Shown: positions 8,742 through 16,659 of the stretch, piece by piece
Layout of the letters: each line of letters opens with the position of its first letter
Numbering within the stretch: the stretch's first letter is position 1
Assembly: GCF_900547205.1 (NCBI RefSeq)
Contig: NZ_URFY01000002.1
Location: 121,141 to 185,140 of the forward strand
Length of the DNA: 64,000 nucleotides
Direction: 5' to 3'
Source of the DNA: an uncultured Bacteroides sp.
Lineage (GTDB): Bacteria; Bacteroidota; Bacteroidia; Bacteroidales; Bacteroidaceae
The notes under the pieces: generated by a model
Told to the model about the DNA's origin: nothing
What the model saw: the letters and a program-made list of their open reading frames with translations, nothing else
The model's database searches: none
Made by a program: the position numbers and the translations under genes

Positions 8742-9818
8742 ATGGTAACCGAAGCTGCTATATCGAATAATAACTTCACCTTTTTATATAGATTTCTCGT
8801 TCATCCCGAACTTCGATGGGGGCGATATCTGGTACTCGTTTTGATTCTGAGTGTAATCTCCTTCAATCAGGCTTTCATTGTCTTTATTGATTATCAGGAC
8901 ATCTTGGGTGCGTGGATTTATGCTTTTGCCTTTATATTTCTACTCTCGTATATAGCTGTGGGGTGTCTTAATCTATTTCGACTTTTCCCGAAATATTTAT
9001 TAAAGAGGCGTTATCTGGTTTATTTGTCAATGCTTTCTGCGGCTATGCTTGTTGCACTGCTCGTTCAGTTTGTAACGGAATATCTCATTTACGCTTTTTG
9101 GCCGGGACTGGAGATGCGCACATATTATTTCTCCACGCAGTTGGTGATGGATTATATTTCGTCTTTCATGTTGTCTACACTCTGCATGATAGGAAGTACG
9201 ATGACCGTACTGCTGAGAGAGTGGATGATAGACCATCAGCGTGTTTCGCAAATGGAAAAGGCGCATGTGCTGTCCGAAGTGGAACTGCTGAAAGAACAGG
9301 TCAGCCCCGAACTTCTGTTTAAAACGTTGCATCATTCGGGACAACTCACCTTGCATGAACCGGAGAAAGCTTCAAAGATGTTGATGAAGTTGAGTCAACT
9401 GCTTCGCTATCAATTGTATGATTGCAGTAGGGCGAAGGTACTGCTCAGCAGCGAAATAACTTTCCTCACCAACTATCTGACGCTGGAACAAGACTCCTGC
9501 CCGCAATTCAGCTACGTGTTTACTTCGGAAGGGGAGGTGAACCGGATGCTCGTTCCGCCTTTGCTATTCATTCCTTTTGTGCAGCATATCGTGAAGTTGA
9601 TAAATGATCGGCAGACATTGGAACCTGTCATTCTGAACATACGTCTGAAAGCGGAAAACGGAACGATATACTTCACTTGCATCTGCCCGGAAGTGAACCT
9701 TTCTACTGATAAAGGACTGGAACGAATCATACAAAGGTTGAATCTGCTTTATGGCAACCGCTACGGATTGTTACTGACTGAGAAAAGTATTCAACTGGAA
9801 CTGAAAGGAGGTGAATGA
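8742..9818 (+). CDS. LytS-type histidine kinase homologue lacking the phosphoacceptor His (pseudokinase)
   Basis: A 358-residue membrane protein with four predicted helices in the first 155 residues, then the cytoplasmic His_kinase/HATPase module of the LytS/YehU class. The signature LKxQixPHFLFNtLN reads LKEQVSPELLFKTLHHSG, so the phosphorylated His is Glu190. The N-box PFVENAvKH reads PFVQHIVKLI, losing the ATP/Mg-binding Asn, and the glycine box is reduced to DKGLERIIQRL. It therefore should not autophosphorylate. It overlaps the next gene, an intact kinase of the same family, by 4 bases, with AGGAGG before that start. I infer a regulatory partner forming a heteromer with the active kinase, analogous to receptor pseudokinases. 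It could also simply be a decaying duplicate, but the frame is fully open. Confidence 0.85.
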   Translation: MVTEAAISNNNFTFLYRFLVHPELRWGRYLVLVLILSVISFNQAFIVFIDYQDILGAWIYAFAFIFLLSYIAVGCLNLFRLFPKYLLKRRYLVYLSMLSAAMLVALLVQFVTEYLIYAFWPGLEMRTYYFSTQLVMDYISSFMLSTLCMIGSTMTVLLREWMIDHQRVSQMEKAHVLSEVELLKEQVSPELLFKTLHHSGQLTLHEPEKASKMLMKLSQLLRYQLYDCSRAKVLLSSEITFLTNYLTLEQDSCPQFSYVFTSEGEVNRMLVPPLLFIPFVQHIVKLINDRQTLEPVILNIRLKAENGTIYFTCICPEVNLSTDKGLERIIQRLNLLYGNRYGLLLTEKSIQLELKGGE

Positions 9819-10876
9819 TGGGAAGTATAAGTGATATGAGTGTTCCTGCTTTTCTGCTAAATCCCCGTTATCGGATATACCGGCATTTGTTGCTGCAATT
9901 CGCTGTTCTGCTGATTACAATCAATGTTTTCTGGTACGAACCCTTGCAGGCTGTATCTTTCTGGCGACGTTTCGGGGGATTCCTTGCTTATTTTGTTTCC
10001 ATTGATATAGTAATCTATGTGAATATATATATCTTAGTTCCCTACCTCTTGTTGAAGAATCGTTGGGGATACTACGTGCTGGCGGCGGTTGTCACTAATT
10101 TAGTGGCCATTACCTTTCTTTCGGTTACGCAAGGATTACTCTTCGAAGTCATCCTGCCGGGGAAGAATCCCGGCAGCTTTGCAACCTTCATCAATACATT
10201 TTCGGGGATACTTACCATTTGTTTTATCACGGCAGGTTCGGCGGCAATGTCTCTGTTTACGTATTGGCTGCGCTACAATCTGCGCATTGTCGAACTCGAA
10301 TCCACGACACTTGAATCGGAACTGAAATTCCTGAAGAATCAAATCAATCCGCACTTCCTTTTCAATATGCTCAACAATGCGAACGTCTTGATAAAGCGAA
10401 ATCCGAAAGAGGCTTCGGAAGTCCTTTTCAAACTGGAAGACTTGCTGCGCTATCAGATTAATGACAGTTCGCGCGAAAGGGTTTCGCTTGCTTCGGACAT
10501 CCGTTTCCTGAACGATTATCTGAATCTGGAAAAGATACGCCGTGATAATTTCCACTTCACGATGGAGCAGGAGGGGGATGTGGATTCCATCTGGATTCAG
10601 CCACTGTTATTCATTCCTTTTGTGGAGAATGCGGTGAAGCATAGCTTTGATAGTGAGCATCCTTCGTCTGTTCATATCACTTTCAGTGTGAATGATGACG
10701 AATTGAATTTCCATTGTGAGAATTCCAAGCCGGCTGTTGCGAATAAGAGTAAGGTAGGCGGCATCGGGCTGGCTAATATTCAGCGTAGGTTGGGGTTGCT
10801 CTATCCGGAGCGATATAAGTTAGAGCAAAGAGAGGATGAAAATCAATATGTTGTAAATGTAAGTTTGATGTTATGA
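9815..10876 (+). CDS. LytS/YehU-type sensor histidine kinase (intact)
   Basis: A 353-residue inner-membrane kinase with four membrane helices (about 23-150) and a complete catalytic module: FLKNQINPHFLFNMLNN (phosphoacceptor His180), PFVENAVKHS (N-box) and GGIGLANIQRRL (G-box). The product should phosphorylate the LytTR regulator encoded next, whose start overlaps this stop by 4 bases. AGGAGG sits 5 bases before its start inside the preceding pseudokinase gene, a strong ribosome-binding site by Bacteroides standards. The four genes 6225-11694 appear to be one transcription unit coupling a TonB receptor to a two-component pathway. No extracellular ligand domain is present, so sensing is probably through the membrane helices. 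Confidence 0.9.
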   Translation: MMGSISDMSVPAFLLNPRYRIYRHLLLQFAVLLITINVFWYEPLQAVSFWRRFGGFLAYFVSIDIVIYVNIYILVPYLLLKNRWGYYVLAAVVTNLVAITFLSVTQGLLFEVILPGKNPGSFATFINTFSGILTICFITAGSAAMSLFTYWLRYNLRIVELESTTLESELKFLKNQINPHFLFNMLNNANVLIKRNPKEASEVLFKLEDLLRYQINDSSRERVSLASDIRFLNDYLNLEKIRRDNFHFTMEQEGDVDSIWIQPLLFIPFVENAVKHSFDSEHPSSVHITFSVNDDELNFHCENSKPAVANKSKVGGIGLANIQRRLGLLYPERYKLEQREDENQYVVNVSLML

Positions 10877-11694
10877 ATTGTATTATAGTAGATGATGAAC
10901 CGTTGGCGCGTGAAGCCATGAAATTATTGATAGAAGAATCGGGTAATCTCCAGTTAGAGGGGAGTTTTAACAGCGCAGCTACCGCTTCCGACTTTATGGA
11001 GCAGCACGTGGTAGACCTTGTATTCTTGGATATTCAGATGCCGGGGATTACTGGCCTTGAGTTTGCCCGCTCCATTTCAAAACGGACTTTGGTCATCTTC
11101 ACTACTGCCTATACGGAATATGCGCTGGATAGTTACGAAGTCGATGCAATAGACTATCTGATAAAACCAATTGAAACCAAACGGTTTCAGAAAGCGGTGG
11201 ATAAGGCGATCTCTTATCATTCTCTGTTATTGAAGGAGGAAATGGTGGAGAAAGAGGCGAAGGAAGAAGAAGAAACTGAAGTAAAAGGTGATAAGGAAGC
11301 AAACGCTATAAAAGGTGATAAAGAAGCTCTTGATCCAAAGGAAGAAAGGAATGCGATTGAACCTATAGTTGCCGCCGATTACTTTTTCGTTAAGGCGGAA
11401 CGCCGCTACTTTAAAGTCAACTTCGCCGACATCCTCTTTATCGAAGGATTGAAAGATTACGTTATTATTCAACTAAGCGACCAACGCATCATCACCCGCA
11501 TGAGTCTGAAAGCGATGTTCGACCTATTGCCCAAGTCTTGTTTCCTGAGGGTCAACAAATCCTATATCGTTAACACCAACCAAATCGAAGCATTTGATAA
11601 CAACGACATATTCATCAAAACATATGAGATTGCCATCGGCAACAGCTATCGGGATGATTTCTTCGAAGGCTTTGTGATGAAACAAAAGCGATGA
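10873..11694 (+). CDS. LytTR-family response regulator
   Basis: 273 residues. The receiver domain spans 1 to about 120, with the acidic pair in IIVDDEP, phosphoacceptor Asp53 in FLDIQMPG, Thr in FTTAY and Lys in IKPIE. The C-terminal LytTR DNA-binding domain spans about 170-270 (YFFVKAERRYFKVNFADILF and SCFLRVNKSYIVN). The linker (about 125-165) is unusually long and charged, with an imperfect internal repeat KGDKEA...KGDKEA. It is the cognate regulator of the kinase encoded immediately upstream (4-base overlap). LytTR proteins bind pairs of short direct repeats; no clear pair was recognised in front of 6225, though autoregulation of this cluster is plausible. Confidence 0.92.
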   Translation: MNCIIVDDEPLAREAMKLLIEESGNLQLEGSFNSAATASDFMEQHVVDLVFLDIQMPGITGLEFARSISKRTLVIFTTAYTEYALDSYEVDAIDYLIKPIETKRFQKAVDKAISYHSLLLKEEMVEKEAKEEEETEVKGDKEANAIKGDKEALDPKEERNAIEPIVAADYFFVKAERRYFKVNFADILFIEGLKDYVIIQLSDQRIITRMSLKAMFDLLPKSCFLRVNKSYIVNTNQIEAFDNNDIFIKTYEIAIGNSYRDDFFEGFVMKQKR

Positions 11695-11764
11695 TATTTC
11701 GTTCGTAAGTTACCAACACAAAGGTGAACGATTTATTCGATTGCAGCAATAATAGGTCCGGTAT

Positions 11765-11795
11765 TTGTAGTCAACAAGAACTTTTACTATCTTTG
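11765..11795 (+). promoter_or_regulatory. Bacteroides-type promoter for the AAA-ATPase gene
   Basis: TTG at 11765-11767 and TATCTTTG at 11788-11795 with a 20-bp spacer match the Bacteroides -33/-7 consensus. The downstream gene starts at 11855 and also has a rare strong AGGAGG about 13 bases before its ATG. Confidence 0.7.
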
Positions 11796-11854
11796 TGTCG
11801 TTAACGCTATAGAAAGCAACTGATTAAATAAGAAAATAGCAGGAGGACAAGAAG

Positions 11855-13612
11855 ATGGATCCAATGAAATATATAGTACCGGACAGAAAGCGTTTGCCTT
11901 ATGGCATGATGAACTTCGCAGATATCCGTCTCGAAAATTATTATTATGTTGATAAGACCCGCTTCATCCCAATGATAGAACAGGCGGACCGCTATTTCTT
12001 CTTCATCCGTCCGCGCCGTTTCGGCAAGAGCCTGACGCTGAATTTGCTGCAACACTATTACGATATACGTACCAAAGACAAGTTTGATGTTCTCTTTGGC
12101 GACTTATATATAGGAAAACATCCCACGCCCGACCGCAACAGTTATCTGGTGCTTTATCTCAACTTCTCCGGCATCATTGGCGAGCTGAATGATTATCGAA
12201 AGGGGTTGGATGCGCATTGCGGCATTACTTTCCAAAACTTCTGCAAGATTTACGCAGACCTTTTGCCTCAAGGCACGCTGGAAGGACTGTGTGCAGTAGA
12301 TGGGGCCGTGGAACAATTGGACTACCTCTATCAGGCATGTCAACGTGCCGGACAGAAAATATATCTTTTCATCGACGAGTACGACCACTTTACCAATGCC
12401 ATTTTATCCGATGGTGAAAGCTTGCATCGCTATACCAATGAGACGCATGGCGAAGGTTACCTGCGCGCATTTTTCAATAAAGTGAAAGCCGGAACTTATT
12501 CCAGCATCAAGCGCTGCTTCATCACCGGCGTCAGTCCCGTGACAATGGATGACCTCACCAGCGGCTTCAACATTGGCACCAACTACTCCCTGACATCGAA
12601 ATTTAACCAAATGATGGGATTTACGGAAGAGGAAGTGCGTGAAATGTTGACTTACTATTCAACAAACAGTCCTTTCCGTGATAGCGTAGACGAACTGATA
12701 AAAATGATGAAGCCATGGTACGATAACTATTGCTTCGCTCAGGAATGCTATGGAGAAACCACGATGTATAACTCTAACATGGTGCTTTACTTTGTCAAGA
12801 ACTATATTGACGATGGCAAAGCCCCCCGAGACATGGTGGAAGATAATATCCGCATCGACTATGAGAAATTGAGAATGCTTATACGCAAGGATAAAGAGTT
12901 TGTTCATGATGCTTCCATCGTCCAGACCTTAGTAAGTCAAGGCTTCATCACTGGCGAACTGAAGAAAGGTTTCCCTGCTGTCAACATTACCAATCCTGAC
13001 AACTTTATAAGCTTGCTCTACTATTTCGGAATGCTTACCATCAGCGGAATGCATGAAGGAAAAACTAAGCTGACTATTCCCAACATAGTGGTTCAGGAAC
13101 AACTCTACACCTATTTGCTGAGTACTTACAATGATGCCGACCTGAGTTTCAGCAGCTACGAAAAGAGTGAACTATCCAGCCAGCTAGCCTATCGGGGGAA
13201 TTGGCAAGACTACTTCGGCTATATTGCCGACTGTCTGAAACGTTATGCCTCCCAGCGAGACAAGCAAAAGGGTGAGTTCTTCGTCCACGGTTTCACCCTT
13301 GCTATGACTGCACAGAACCGTTTCTACCGCCCCATCTCCGAACAGGACACGCAAGCGGGCTATGTAGATATTTTCCTCTGCCCCTTGCTAGACATCTATT
13401 CCGATATGAAGCACAGCTATATCGTTGAGTTGAAATACGCTAAGTACAAAGATTCCGAAACTCGTGTAGAGGAACTGCGCCAGGAAGCCATTGCGCAAGC
13501 CAATCGCTATGCTGATACCGACACGGTGAAACAAGCCGTCGGCTCTACGCAACTGCACAAGATTGTGGTGGTATATAAAGGTATGGAAATGCGGGTGTGT
13601 GAGGAACTGTAA
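11855..13612 (+). CDS. AAA-ATPase-like protein with C-terminal PD-(D/E)XK nuclease-like domain
   Basis: 585 residues. The N-terminal AAA_ATPase-like domain carries the variant P-loop FFFIRPRRFGKSLTL (about residues 48-62) and a Walker B-like IYLFIDEYD (about 168-176). The C-terminal region has DIFLCPLLD followed by YIVELKYAK (about 505-530), the Asp...Glu-x-Lys arrangement of PD-(D/E)XK nucleases. This family is present in many copies in Bacteroides genomes and its role is unproven; links to mobile DNA or defence have been suggested. It has its own promoter and AGGAGG site and stands alone. Whether the nuclease site is active is not certain from sequence. Confidence 0.85.
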   Translation: MDPMKYIVPDRKRLPYGMMNFADIRLENYYYVDKTRFIPMIEQADRYFFFIRPRRFGKSLTLNLLQHYYDIRTKDKFDVLFGDLYIGKHPTPDRNSYLVLYLNFSGIIGELNDYRKGLDAHCGITFQNFCKIYADLLPQGTLEGLCAVDGAVEQLDYLYQACQRAGQKIYLFIDEYDHFTNAILSDGESLHRYTNETHGEGYLRAFFNKVKAGTYSSIKRCFITGVSPVTMDDLTSGFNIGTNYSLTSKFNQMMGFTEEEVREMLTYYSTNSPFRDSVDELIKMMKPWYDNYCFAQECYGETTMYNSNMVLYFVKNYIDDGKAPRDMVEDNIRIDYEKLRMLIRKDKEFVHDASIVQTLVSQGFITGELKKGFPAVNITNPDNFISLLYYFGMLTISGMHEGKTKLTIPNIVVQEQLYTYLLSTYNDADLSFSSYEKSELSSQLAYRGNWQDYFGYIADCLKRYASQRDKQKGEFFVHGFTLAMTAQNRFYRPISEQDTQAGYVDIFLCPLLDIYSDMKHSYIVELKYAKYKDSETRVEELRQEAIAQANRYADTDTVKQAVGSTQLHKIVVVYKGMEMRVCEEL

Positions 13613-13708
13613 TCAGATAATCACGGAGTATCAATTCTTCGTCTTTAAATTTGTTGGTGGGTTCTTCCATACTATAAAAATGTTTTAATACAGACGTGTG
13701 TCCATACT

Positions 13709-13743
13709 AATACCTCTATTATAATTAACGAAATAGAGGTATT
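13709..13743. terminator. Bidirectional terminator hairpin between convergent genes
   Basis: AATACCTCTATT (13709-13720) pairs perfectly with AATAGAGGTATT (13732-13743). It lies between the stop of the AAA-ATPase gene and that of the convergent DUF1349 gene. Confidence 0.65.
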
Positions 13744-13762
13744 AATAGCTTTTCGGCTTTAA

Positions 13763-14449
13763 TCATTCCTCTGATAATGTCCTCATATCATCGAGTGCTT
13801 TAGGCAGATACTTTATTTCACTGAAATATCCAGTGAATCCGTCTCCACGCGAACCGTGTGCGGCAAAACCGGTTTTAATCTTTCCGGTAGTCTGGAGATT
13901 GAAGTTTCGCACCATCGACCAGTTTTTATTGTCTGGTGAATAGAAAAACGAATATTCGGAGCCTTTCTTTACAATAGCCATATAAGCAAAGTCGCCGGTT
14001 GGAATCGAGTTGCAGTCGTCCGAAAAAGTACGGGTCACAACGGATACGATAGTCGGCACACGACTGACGGAGTTCTCATAGCAGAACTTCGCCCAAGTGT
14101 CATCATCCTGATAGACTACGAGCGCGGCCACGTCATACACCGATTTAAGTTCACCCGTGACTTTTGCGCTCAAAGTGAAGTCCGCTTCCGGTTCAAACAG
14201 TATGAGTGGAGCGTTTACCACTTTTGATTTACCGGAAGGGCTGTTGAAAAGATTTGTTTTTCCAGCAGCAGTTATGCTGATAGAGTTTCCTTCAATCCGG
14301 TAATCGACAGGTTGATTGCGGATGAATAAATTATGCGGAATAGTGGAAATCCGTTTAGAACAGGGAATCAACTTTGGTTGTAACGGATTTTGCGCTGACG
14401 CAATGGTTGCCAGAAGCAAAGAAATAGTAAATGAAAGAATCTGTTTCAT
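13763..14449 (-). CDS. Secreted DUF1349 (concanavalin-like) protein
   Basis: Start chosen at the ATG at 14449 because it begins a clean signal peptide, MKQILSFTISLLLATIASAQ; an upstream start would add nine residues in front of it. The mature protein of about 210 residues shows the DUF1349 pattern: DFTLSAKVTGELKSVYDVAA, VVYQDDDTWAKFCYE, and SFFYSPDNKNWSMVRNF near the end. It is a beta-sandwich fold related to concanavalin lectins and the C-terminal domain of some beta-xylosidases. There is no obvious catalytic dyad and no lipobox, so a periplasmic carbohydrate-binding or accessory role is likely. It is monocistronic. Confidence 0.82.
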   Translation of the reverse strand: MKQILSFTISLLLATIASAQNPLQPKLIPCSKRISTIPHNLFIRNQPVDYRIEGNSISITAAGKTNLFNSPSGKSKVVNAPLILFEPEADFTLSAKVTGELKSVYDVAALVVYQDDDTWAKFCYENSVSRVPTIVSVVTRTFSDDCNSIPTGDFAYMAIVKKGSEYSFFYSPDNKNWSMVRNFNLQTTGKIKTGFAAHGSRGDGFTGYFSEIKYLPKALDDMRTLSEE

Positions 14450-14604
14450 AAGTATATAGCATTGGTTCTCGAACAAATGTATATAAAATATTCGTAATTT
14501 ATGCTAGACTGATGTGTGTAATCGTCTCTTTTTTTAATGAGTGTGTCTATTATTCTTTAATTTGATACTGTACAGGAAATAAGAAGGTGGTTTAAATAAC
14601 ACCA

Positions 14605-14639
14605 GCCCTCTGTCAATCTTCACAAGACTAATAGAGGGC
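14605..14639 (-). terminator. Hairpin downstream of the thioredoxin gene
   Basis: GCCCTCT (14605-14611) pairs with AGAGGGC (14633-14639), just past the stop of the leftward thioredoxin gene. The following T tract on the minus strand is weak. Confidence 0.5.
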
Positions 14640-14667
14640 GGTCATTATTACGAGAAAAGGTAGATAT

Positions 14668-15165
14668 TTATTGCTTTACTTCGCTATTTTGCTTCAACAG
14701 AAATTCGTCAATTGTTTTTTTAAGCTGGTCTTTGGGCAATCCTCCCTGCACAACTTTCGGATCCTCTTTCATAGGAATCATCAGCAGGGTAGGGATGCTA
14801 CGGATGCCAAAGGCAGCAGCTAAGTCTTTTTCTTTATCTACATCAATCTGATAGAAATCCACTTTGCCATTGTACTCTTTGCTGAGTTCTTCCAGTACAG
14901 GATGCAACGCTTTACAAGGTCCGCACCATGTGGCGTAGAAATCTACGATTGCTGGGCGGCTGCCCTCAAACTTCCAATCTTTAGGATTGGCTTCATAATT
15001 GTATACCTTCTTAAGAAAATCCGCTTTATTTAATGATACTACTTCCATTTTACTGTCCTCCTTTGTTGATTCGTTACTCTTTTTGTTCTCTCCGCTGTTT
15101 CCTGCGCAAGCCGTAGTCGCCAGTATAATAGCGAAAGCGCTAAATAGACTTTTCATTAGTTTCAT
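14668..15165 (-). CDS. Periplasmic thioredoxin-fold lipoprotein
   Basis: 165 residues. It begins with a lipoprotein signal (FAIILATTAC; lipobox ending at Cys20) followed by a Ser/Lys/Glu-rich linker. A complete thioredoxin domain covers about 55-160, with active site FYATWCGPCKALHPVLEELS and the cis-proline motif IRSIPTLLM. It should be anchored in the envelope and act in disulphide exchange or reduction; Bacteroides have several such extracytoplasmic thioredoxins. A TATCTTTG -7 element lies upstream on the minus strand (15193-15200), without a well-spaced -33 TTG. Confidence 0.9.
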   Translation of the reverse strand: MKLMKSLFSAFAIILATTACAGNSGENKKSNESTKEDSKMEVVSLNKADFLKKVYNYEANPKDWKFEGSRPAIVDFYATWCGPCKALHPVLEELSKEYNGKVDFYQIDVDKEKDLAAAFGIRSIPTLLMIPMKEDPKVVQGGLPKDQLKKTIDEFLLKQNSEVKQ

Positions 15166-15415
15166 ACTTTTCTATATTGATTTATCTATTTGCAAAGATA
15201 GAGGATATCAAGGTTTAAGGAAATAGCAATTTGCCCGAAACTCTTGGCGATATTTCCCATAGATGGTTAGTGAACACTAAAAAATGTCTTTTAATCTTAG
15301 GAAGGGGATGTCAGAAGGTCAATCAGAAGCAAATAGGCTCCTATACGTAATTTAAATTTCATACGACTTTAATGATTAAATGATAGATGTAACGATTTAG
15401 ATGCTTGTTGAATTT

Positions 15416-16021
15416 TTATAAGGAAGAACCTTTGAATACCGTGCTTTCTCCGAAAGGTAGGAGTCTACCTTCCAATGTGACATTCAGTGAGTTGAAATTC
15501 GGGAGGATGCTGGCTGTTGCGCGATTGTCCGTCGGATTAAGTATTACCACTATCTGGGCGGAAACTCCGCTTCCACTGACATTCATCGACAGACGTGTGA
15601 TGCCTTTTTTGTCAGTTTCCACTTTTAAGCCCGAGGGTCTTCCTTCAACTGTAATTCCGCCCACACCGTTAGGCCCGCCGCCTGAGTAGAAAGGAGAAAC
15701 TTGTATGGTTGCCAGCCCTTTGTGCAGCGCGATGAAGTTGGTTGCAGAGTTTACATATCCGTGTTCGCCATGTTTCAGTGTCAGCTCGTCGCTTTCCAAT
15801 ACGAAGTTTTGGTTGAGTAAGGCGTTGACTGCTTTTGCATGAGTAAGTGAATCCGTCATGCGGTGTTTTGCCCTAACTGTCTTTTGCACTGCTTCTATTG
15901 AGTCTTTCCACTCCTTCAATTTGTTTTCTCTTGTCTCTTGGGCGTTGGCCTGTAAAGCTCCTATTGTGAGAAATAGGACAAAAGTCATTTTCAATAGTTT
16001 TGCTGTCATAATCCAATTCAT
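15416..16021 (-). CDS. DUF4251 secreted protein
   Basis: 201 residues with an N-terminal signal peptide (TFVLFLTIGALQANA). The internal ATG at 16009 (MTAKLLKMTF) is an alternative start giving a more usual signal. The body matches DUF4251, a Bacteroidales family: NFVLESDELTLKHGEHGYVN, GPNGVGGITVEGRPSGLK and the C-terminal PNFNSLNVTLEGRLLPFGES. The function of the family is unknown; the fold is likely a small beta-rich periplasmic or surface protein. It is leftward and monocistronic. Confidence 0.85.
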   Translation of the reverse strand: MNWIMTAKLLKMTFVLFLTIGALQANAQETRENKLKEWKDSIEAVQKTVRAKHRMTDSLTHAKAVNALLNQNFVLESDELTLKHGEHGYVNSATNFIALHKGLATIQVSPFYSGGGPNGVGGITVEGRPSGLKVETDKKGITRLSMNVSGSGVSAQIVVILNPTDNRATASILPNFNSLNVTLEGRLLPFGESTVFKGSSL

Positions 16022-16118
16022 TTATTAGTTTAACGGCAACAAAGGTCGTACATCACACCGAAAGTTATTTGCCTGTAACTTCCATATTGGTTTGTGTTAA
16101 AGAGTCAACTCAGGACAA

Positions 16119-16607
16119 TTACTTCTTGAGTATTCTCTTTAAATAGTCGATAGTCGTCAAGTTCACTGTCTCAAAAACACCTTCATAAAACACAGCAAAG
16201 TTATTGAAGACACAAGGCAACTCCTTTGCTTTTTGTAGCGTATCCACTTGGATAAAAGATACAGGAACATCATTTGTTTCGCAATACTGTTTTATCATTT
16301 CGATGCATTTATAGATATAAGGGCATTGCATATCATGATAAATCGTGAGTTCTTTGTTCTCAATCTCCAGTTTCTTAGCGTTTGGCGCAAACTTTGGTGT
16401 TGTTCCGTCAAAAGAGAGCGCAAGCAATTCATAGCCATTATCGGTAGTATCAACAACCTCAAAGCCGAACTTCTTGGCAAATGCCTGATCGGAAAGCCAT
16501 TGCCGCTTGGCTTCAATACCCGGATGAGACTTCTTACTGCGGATAATGCAACATAAATGCTCGTCAGCAAGGTTTTCTGTTGTCAGGTTTATAAAATCAG
16601 TATTCAT
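16119..16607 (-). CDS. YoaP-type protein with most of its GNAT acetyltransferase domain missing
   Basis: 162 residues. The C-terminal 85 or so match the YoaP domain, with ELTIYHDMQCPYIYKCIEMI (thiol-containing CPYI) and KELPCVFNNFAVFYEG. The N-terminal 37 residues (NLTTENLADEHLCCIIRSKK and HPGIEAKRQWLSD) match the start of the GNAT acetyltransferases that normally precede YoaP. The text then jumps to QAFAKKFGFEVVD, the end of a GNAT domain. The acetyl-CoA-binding core expected between them is absent, so the protein is some 80-90 residues shorter than I would expect for the family. WLSD at the junction could be the scar of recombination between two WLSD-coding repeats. It is still a complete frame with a TATCTTTG -7 element at 16638-16645. 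Acetyltransferase activity is unlikely. Confidence 0.75.
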   Translation of the reverse strand: MNTDFINLTTENLADEHLCCIIRSKKSHPGIEAKRQWLSDQAFAKKFGFEVVDTTDNGYELLALSFDGTTPKFAPNAKKLEIENKELTIYHDMQCPYIYKCIEMIKQYCETNDVPVSFIQVDTLQKAKELPCVFNNFAVFYEGVFETVNLTTIDYLKRILKK

Positions 16608-16659
16608 GTGTACACTCCTTCTTTAAAATAGTTTCCACAAAGATATACTTTTTGGACAA

